64,000 bases of DNA from contig OX387610.1 in NCBI GenBank assembly GCA_947568835.1, positions 12,381,001 to 12,445,000 on the forward strand, given 5' to 3'. The DNA is from Protonemura montana (lineage: Eukaryota > Arthropoda > Insecta > Plecoptera > Nemouridae). How positions within the stretch are numbered: the first letter of the stretch is position 1; every line of letters begins with the position of its first letter. Shown here piece after piece: positions 58,701 to 64,000 of this stretch. The position numbers and the translations under genes were made by a program. The notes below the pieces were generated by a model. The model saw only the letters and a program-made list of their open reading frames with translations, was not told the origin of the DNA and did not search any database.

Positions 58701-61700
58701 TCTCTCCCGAACAGAACTGGTCATGTGTATGATAGTCACCCATCCAATACCTGACCCAGAGCAGTGTTGCTTAACTTTCATCCCTCCAACCTCTCTCCTG
58801 AACATAACTGGTCATGTGTATAATGGTCACCCACCCGACACCTGACCCAGCGCAGTGTTGCTTAACTTTCATCCCTCCAACCTCCCTCCTGAACAGAACT
58901 GGTCATGTGTATGATAGTCACCCATCCAATACCTGACCCAGAGCAGTGTTGCTTAACTTTCATCCCTCCAAAGTCTCTCCCGAACAGAACTGGTCATGTG
59001 TATAATGGTCACCCATCCAATACCTGACCCAGAGCAGTGTTGCTTAACTTTCATCCCTCCAAAGTCCCTCCCGAACAGAACTGGTCATGTGTATAATGGT
59101 CACCCACCCGACACCTGACCCAGCGCAGTGTTGCTGAACCCTGACCTTTGTTTCAGACTGGTCGAGTCAGTGGGAAAGGCAAGGGCTGGGTTGACATTCA
59201 GGAGGCACCATTCTTCAGTCCTGACAGCAAAAACTACATCACCATGGAGCCGGTGCGCGTGGGCGTGGCGGGAGAATTTCGACATGTCGTGTTGGTCAAT
59301 CTGCAAAACAATCGGTCCGTGCCATTGACCTTGGGCGCTTTCGAGGTCACACGTATCCTGGCGTGGGATCACGAGCAAGCAATAGTGTGAGTGGGACGAG
59401 GCAGACTTGCACTCAAACTTTAGGCAACTTCGTAACAACGGGGCATGGGAAAAGTGCGTTTCAGGTTTTTCACAAAATTTTGGAGCAAATTTCAAATTTT
59501 ATTCTGTTCAATTAGCACAGCGACAAGCCCGTTAGATCTCTCTGCTATCAATGCAAACTGATGGAATTGAACCTCAACGATTGATCTTCGCATATCAATA
59601 TTCAAAGTCATGATTGTTTAATTGCAGAGGATTGTTATAAGCCATCGGGTAGTCACCACCGTTTCTTTGAGTTCCTGAATTATTTGCTCAGCAGAAAGCT
59701 TAACATTAGCGCTGTGTCTCTGTCTAAACCTATAGACTCAATGGTGTCATCTTTCTTTACCCTCGGTAACATAAGATAGCAGAATTGAGAAACTCTGTCA
59801 GGCGATCTCAGCATCTCCATGACTACCAAACGTTGAATCTACCATTGAATCTCCTATGCTAGGCCATGATATGCCCGTGGTAACATAAGATAGCAGAATT
59901 GAGAAGCTCTGTCAGTCGATCTCAGCATCTCCATGGCTACCAAACGTTGAATCTACCATTGAACCTCCTATGCTAGACCATGATATACCCGTGGTAACAT
60001 AAGATAGCAGAATAGCTGAATAGCAGAATAGAGAAGCTCTGCCAAGGGATTTCATTATCTCCGTGGCTTCCAAATGTTGAATCTACAATTTAATCTCATA
60101 TGCTTGAAAGTGTTTTTACTTTCAAAATTGGCATAAAAATGTTCCTTTTTAGAATAATTTTAGGATAATTACCCATGAAAACCATGGCCCATGTCCCAAG
60201 CGCTTCTGACTCAAGATGTTCATCGACAGTTACTACCTTGGAGTCCCAGAGGGCCAGCCTTCGGAGCAGCATCTCTACAGCGTTAGTTCGAAGCCCCCAC
60301 CACCAGGGGTTCCCCTTCCAGACCCCGAGTGCATCACGTGCCAAGCCCCGCCCAGCACTGACCACGCCCATCCGTACGCGGGCACGACGGGGGCACGAGA
60401 CGCCGACCAATATCGTGAAGCCTACGAGGGGGAGACCCCGCCCACGACCACGCCCTCGCCGCCACCGCAGCACAAGCACAAGAAGAAGGGTGAGTCGACT
60501 AGAATAGAGGGAGTTTTTTTAGGTTTTGTCTCACCATTGACAAATTTATCACAAATTTATGATGGTTCTTAGACTCATGTCTACTTGATTTATCCTTAGC
60601 TGTAGTTTTAAGAAAAATGGATGCACTGAGTTGGCTGTTTGAGGTTTATTTCTTTATTTGTTTATTAATAGCTTTGGTATTACAATAATTTTACCTGAGG
60701 CTAATAGAATTACAATAGAGTGTTTATAAAATTTACAATATAATTACAAAGAATAATGTAATGACTGACTGTCGTTGCCAACAGGTGGCGCCACACGTGG
60801 AGATCCGATGCTTGCGCTGGTTTGCCCGTGTCGCTTCCACGCGGCCACGTTCAGTCCGAGCATGGGACACTTTGTGCTCGAGTGTCTGGGACCGGGCGTT
60901 CCCACGGCAACGCTTTATGCCACGCGGCCAACGTTGCACCTGCGAGCACACCTGCAAAACAATACGCGGCTCGTTGAACGCCTGGCGCGCATGGCACTGC
61001 CGCAGGTGGGTCTTCCAATGAGACTATTGATTAATTTTTGGGGTTAAACAACATACTGTTTTGACAACGGGTCATGTGGTACTGGTCTAATGGCGTCGGT
61101 GATTGAGTGGATGATGATGAGGATGATGATGAACTTAACCTAGCTTAAAGAGCGAGGGGAAACCCGATGCCGGCACGTAGCCTGTCAAATTGCACCAAGG
61201 GGACCACCGGCTTAACATCCCTTCCGAAGGTCGGTACTTCTCGAAAACGATTCCTCCACAAATCCGTGCTGTCGAGAGGTTGATAAGCAAGGCGAGTGAA
61301 GTTGCTGCACTAACTTTCATCCCTCCAACCTGTCCGAACAGAACTGGCTATGTGTATGATGGCCACCTATCCAATATCTGAGCCAGCATTGTGTTGCTTA
61401 ATTTCGGTGATCTCACGAGAACCGGTGTTTCCAACACGCCAAACCATTCGGTGTGTTTCTTTTCTTATCTTATCGTTTGTTCTATTATAATTTCTTGAAC
61501 GTTTTGTTAATATTCGGTGTTTCCCTCCTGAGCTTATAAATCATTTATCCTTCTCGTTCCATACTCATGTCCTAGGACACATTTCTCTGGTGATGAATAA
61601 AGTGTGCTTCCTTGAGATGTTACCAGTGTTGCTTCACTTTGTTTTCAGATCAAGACGTTTGCCGTGCAGATCAGCGGAGGTTACCACGCACAAGTTCGGC

Positions 61701-63474
61701 TTCACCTTCCGCCGGGTCTTCGTGAGGATGAGATCACCCGATACCCGCTCGTGGTGCAAGTGTGAGTGCCAAAATTGAAGCGAAAAATGATATTTTTACT
61801 GAACTATTAAATCCAAGGTTAGGTCTCTTTTGAATATCGTTATGTGTATATCCATTGTTAACGTAAATATTAATGGAGATCTTTTGAGCATGAAAAATCT
61901 CCCTCAAAAGCGAGTTAACCTACGAGAAAGATCGAAATTAAATTTCATACGACAGTGGCTCTACCAAACGGAGTGTTCCGGTACTCTGCATTTTTGTCGG
62001 TAAAGTAGTTATTCGGCGGCCATCTTTCATGCAGAAAGTTTAACATTAAGGTTCTGCCTCTACCTATAACCTGCACATTCAACGGTTTAACATTAACGTT
62101 CTGCCTCTACCTAGAACCTGCACACTCAACGGTTCAACATTAACGTTCTGTCTCTACCTAGAACCTGCACACTCAACGATTTCCCTGATCAAAGTAAAAA
62201 CGAAGCCAAGAGTTAGGACGAAAACAATGATTTATTTAAATGTATTTCCTGCGATCGGGTGATATCTTAGGAGAACCGAAGTCAACTGACTCTCCTCTGG
62301 GTCGCAGCCCTTCAGGATCGTGTACCTACCTACCTGCCCCGGTGGAGGGACAGGTCACTTACCACACAAAGTGGCGGGAACTTTACAAGATCAGAGCTGG
62401 GACTCTGACTGAACTTACGACCCTTTACTTCCGCAGTTACGCCGGGCCTGGCAGCCAGCTGGCGACGCAACGTTGGCGTCTCGATTGGAACACGTTCCTG
62501 TCCTCCGGACGAGACTTCATCGTCGCGCAGATTGATGGGCGTGGCTCCGGTGGACAGGGCTACCAACTTCTGCACGAGGTCTACATGCGTCTGGGGACAG
62601 TCGAAGTTGCTGACCAGCTGGAGGTTACAGAGTAGGTGGCCACGCTGACTGAGATGGGGCGATCGAAGGAACTTGCCAGGAGTTACTAGATTTTGGCGTG
62701 TGTCGGTGGATGGAGTTGCGGGTAGGGGAGAATTTAAAAAATGTTGCATTTCGATCGATTTAATTTCACACTCTATAAACTTATTGTGATTGCTGGTATC
62801 GTTTGGAAACCCTTTATTTACTTTCCCAGTCTTAATCGCGGTTGCTTTATGAATTGATTGCCGATTTCACCAACATCTGGCTAAACTTGATTTAAACTTG
62901 GTTTAGGTTCAAGATTTGATATTTTCTAAATTAATGACATTTTTCTAAAACAGTACCTACAATAAATACCCTGTTTCAATCATTCAAATCCAATCAATTC
63001 TGTATTATTATTATTATTTTTTTTGTTAAACCCTTCAAAATATAAGAAAATATAAAAAAAATTATTGACACTTTAATTTTAGGTCAATATTGATGAAATC
63101 GGTAATGAGGAAGTCAGTTGATTGTATTATAAAATTGAATCAGCAACATTTGTAAACCAATACCACGAAAAGTATAGTAATAGAGCTATAATTATAAAGT
63201 TTAATACAAATTCTACTCCACAAACTTCACAATAAAAAGCCAGAAAACACAGGCGAATTTAGTTTTTTTTTTAAGCAAAAGATTTTATATAAAAGTGTGT
63301 TTCTCATCCCGTGCAGATACCTTCGAGACTCGCTTCACTTTGTTGACAAGCGTCGGGTCGCGTTGTGGGGGTGGAGCTACGGAGGTTTCGTCACGGCAAC
63401 GGCGCTCGCGCGGGACCAAGATGTCTTCCAGTGCGGCATCGCGGTCGCCCCGGTTACCACGTGGAAACTGTATG
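49731..63474 (+). CDS. Dpp10-like: Dipeptidyl peptidase 6/10-like type-II membrane protein (S9B), 3' end off window
   Basis: Exons: 49731-49760, 50919-51132 (or 51165), 51901-51995, 52810-52937, 53051-53253, 53678-53844, 57415-57521, 58338-58461, 59157-59384, 60216-60489, 60785-61005, 61649-61761, 62437-62631 and 63317-63474. They total 752 aa and the frame stays open. A short cytoplasmic tail with QRNWKG precedes one membrane segment (about 25-46), a DPP6/DPP10 hallmark tied to Kv4 channel binding. Next come propeller blades (LSPDKHYLLLATDV, FRYSHTAQYTIYD, DWLYEEEVLE, EYYFTAVRW, NRAQNMSV). DGRGSGGQGY and GWSYGG start the hydrolase domain. Unlike mammalian DPP6/10, the nucleophile serine (about 720) and the EE motif (about 223-225) are both present, so it may be enzymatically active. 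Exon 10 adds a Pro/His/Lys-rich insert of about 60 aa. TAG is in frame upstream of the ATG. Catalytic Asp/His lie off the window. Confidence 0.93.
49785..50905 (+). repeat. 68-bp minisatellite, about 16 copies, in DPP intron 1
   Basis: Unit GACAAGGCTAAGCGGTGGCC-GGTCCTTGGTGCTGTTGGAC-AGGAGCAGCCAACACAGTGT-GTCAAAGT repeats from just after exon 1b to 14 bp before the exon 2 acceptor. 68 is not divisible by 3, so the overlapping short open frames here are repeat artefacts. The middle matches the 5S-SINE body (AAGCCGGTGGTCCCCTTGGT, GACAGGAGTAG). Confidence 0.95.
51119..51148 (+). promoter_or_regulatory. Perfect 10-bp hairpin with the exon 2 splice donor in its loop
   Basis: CACGTGGATC (51119-51128) pairs exactly with GATCCACGTG (51139-51148). 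The 10-nt loop contains the donor G|GTGCAA (51132/51133) that gives the family-length protein. A stronger donor GTGAGT at 51166 is in the same phase and would add 11 residues. Confidence 0.6.
51525..51785 (+). mobile_element. 5S-rRNA-derived SINE, 5'-truncated and internally deleted
   Basis: GGTATTAGATGGGTAACTAT, then TGACGTTAAGCCGGTGGTCC, CTTCGACAGTAGTAGGC and GACCAGTGCCGCAGGGCC with AATCAATCAAT tail. Confidence 0.85.
51825..51900 (-). repeat. Antisense 5S-SINE unit forming the 3' end of DPP intron 2
   Basis: GCATGGCGGTCACCCATCCA, then GAATGTTGCTTAACC and a pyrimidine-rich tract to GGTTGCCAG, the acceptor itself. Same position in the unit as the acceptors of introns 5 and 8. Confidence 0.7.
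53254..53677 (-). repeat. DPP intron 5: 91-bp antisense SINE units from donor to acceptor
   Basis: ACAGAACTGGTCATGTGTAT-type words start near 53331, 53421, 53512 and 53603 (91-bp spacing). The donor GTATTGCGATCACCCATCC aligns with GTATGATGGTCACCCATCC of the unit. The acceptor TTGTCCCCACAG aligns with CTCTCCCGAACAG. Confidence 0.9.
53920..54150 (-). mobile_element. 5S-rRNA-derived SINE fragment, minus
   Basis: TTCCGAAGGACGGTACATCT, TCCACAAATCCATGCTGTCA, CAGAACTGGTCATGTAAACG and CCCAGCGCTGTGATACTTAA follow the reversed SINE. In DPP intron 6. Confidence 0.85.
54151..56930 (+). other. DPP intron 6 interior
   Basis: No supported exon. AT-rich with scattered moderate open frames that lack family features. 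56715-56815 is dense in GATC and CGATC words, with short palindromes such as TTCGATCTTCGATCGCGA. Confidence 0.5.
56937..57090 (+). repeat. Tandem duplication of ~73 bp
   Basis: GAGCGAATGTGAGCGAAAGG then GACTTTAGACCGATGACCGA occurs twice at about 73-bp spacing, followed by a third partial start (GAGGGAGCGAACG). Confidence 0.9.
57757..58215 (+). repeat. 41-bp minisatellite, about 11 copies, in DPP intron 7
   Basis: GATCAGCTGGCTGGATCCTA then TGCTCTATCCAGGTTATTTGA repeats with few differences. It covers more than half of the 816-bp intron. Confidence 0.95.
58462..59156 (-). repeat. DPP intron 8: 91-bp antisense SINE units from donor to acceptor
   Basis: AACAGAACTGGTCATGTGTA-type words occur near 58528, 58619, 58710, 58801, 58893, 58983 and 59073. 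The intron begins GTAGGCCATCCAACACCTCA and ends TTGCTGAACCCTGACCTTTG-TTTCAG, both alignable to the unit. The following exon starts ACTGGTCGAG, like the unit's ACTGGTCATG. Confidence 0.92.
59570..59745. repeat. Diverged MITE fragment
   Basis: ACCTCAACGATTGATCTTCG and CTCAGCAGAAAGCTTAACAT parallel MITE centre and arm words. In DPP intron 9. Confidence 0.55.
59764..60100 (+). repeat. 114-bp tandem repeat, about 2.9 copies, in DPP intron 9
   Basis: TAACATAAGATAGCAGAATT starts at about 59769, 59883 and 59997, followed by ATCTCAGCATCTCCATG and ACCAAACGTTGAATCTACCA in each. The third copy has a small insertion. Confidence 0.92.
61020..61455 (-). mobile_element. 5S-rRNA-derived SINE, full-length, minus
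   Basis: Reads from ATTGATTAATTTTTGGGGTT (tail), GTCTAATGGCGTCGG, CCGGCTTAACATCCCTTCCG to TTCGGTGATCTCACGAGAAC and ACGCCAAACCATTCGGTG (5S-like head). In DPP intron 11. Confidence 0.9.
61835..62181. repeat. Half MITE with its outer 47 bp triplicated
   Basis: Right-arm sequence (GAGTTAACCTACGAGAAAGA, GTGTTCCGGTACTCTGCATT) followed by three tandem copies of the 47-bp terminus AACATTAACGTTCTGCCTCT-ACCTAGAACCTGCACACTCA-ACGG (62039-62181). In DPP intron 12. Confidence 0.88.
62632..63316 (+). other. DPP intron 13
   Basis: AT-rich, no repeat family or exon recognised. Confidence 0.5.
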
Positions 63475-64000
63475 GTAAGCCAAGCAAACATTTGCATCTT
63501 ACATCGCCCAAAACAATGTAACTTGAAATCTGATTTAAATTGCAAATGCAGACAAAGTGCAAAGGAATTTTTCATCATGAACACTAAAAACTTAACAATA
63601 ATTGAAGTCCAAATGGGGATTTAAACCCTGATCTCCATCTGTTGTGGGTGTTGCTCTAACCAATTGAGCTACTGAGAATGACGGATCTTCAAGGAGTAGA
63701 ACCAAGAGGCTGTGAATACTCACAGTCACTCTGATTCTAGTGACGCTATATCACGTCACAATCTGTCAAACTCGAGTAGCTTCAATTTGACTTTGGATGC
63801 ATTTTAATTATGTGAAATCTGATTAGTGTTTATTTGTTCTCTACCGGCCAACAGTTTGAGTGATTTCTAGATACAATTTTCACCGCACCTTTGAAATCTC
63901 TTCACTGGGACCCAGTTCAAATAGTTTTTGTCAAAACAAAATGCCACTCCCATTGGACCCCTGTTATAGAAAATTTCCCTTCAACGTAGCTAATCTCTTT
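63475..64000 (+). other. DPP intron after last visible exon
   Basis: Begins with donor GTAAGC. It contains the minus-strand tRNA-type SINE at 63560-63690; otherwise nothing supported to the window end. Confidence 0.6.
63560..63690 (-). mobile_element. tRNA-derived SINE copy, minus
   Basis: The reverse complement reads GTAGCTCAATTGGTTAGAGC (D-arm and A-box) and AGGGTTTAAATCCCC (B-box), then the shared 3' body. It is not a tRNA gene, as the rest of the cloverleaf is absent. Confidence 0.8.

Overview
The window is nuclear DNA from an invertebrate animal, most likely an arthropod. It has short GC-rich exons with GT-AG splice sites in AT-rich introns, and no bacterial gene order. The small Maf protein shares a basic region and an IPxPxELE-type C-terminus with fly Maf-S as I remember it, and the tRNA methyltransferase has insect-like length (343 aa). 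I cannot name the species. Gene density is high, with six protein-coding genes, although tick-like genomes are usually sparser.

Layout, left to right: (1) 303-1347 (+), 3' half of a BAG3/starvin co-chaperone. (2) 4.8-11.6 kb (+), small Maf bZIP factor with a candidate TATA promoter and 5'UTR exon; its second coding intron holds a decayed hAT transposon with an intact 8-bp target duplication. (3) 12463-15156 (-), TRDMT1/Dnmt2 tRNA methyltransferase, complete. (4) 15491-24933 (-), mitochondrial glutamate dehydrogenase, complete in 8 exons. Its intron 6 is almost filled by a 3.76-kb element with near-perfect inverted ends and subterminal repeats, carrying an intact 8-exon BEN-domain gene on the opposite strand. 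(5) 26973-36013 (+), FOXK with FHA and forkhead domains, complete in 9 exons. (6) 42.6-63.5 kb (+), a DPP6/DPP10-type type-II membrane peptidase of family S9B with several candidate alternative first exons; its 3' end lies outside the window.

The non-coding part is rich in mobile DNA: a 5S-rRNA-derived SINE (about 430 bp), a tRNA-derived SINE, a fold-back MITE of about 0.4 kb with 7-bp target duplications, LINE 3' ends, a gag-bearing LTR-element remnant, and many minisatellites. The most unusual pattern is that several introns in two unrelated genes (FOXK intron 4, DPP introns 5 and 8, and the 3' end of DPP intron 2) are made of antisense 91-bp units of the 5S SINE. Branch-point-like, polypyrimidine and AG sequences in the units coincide with the splice sites in use. 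A 68-bp minisatellite in DPP intron 1 appears to come from the body of the same SINE. These intron-wide arrays, and the TIR-bounded BEN gene, are the main leads.

All calls come from reading the sequence and remembered family features. No database search or alignment program was run.
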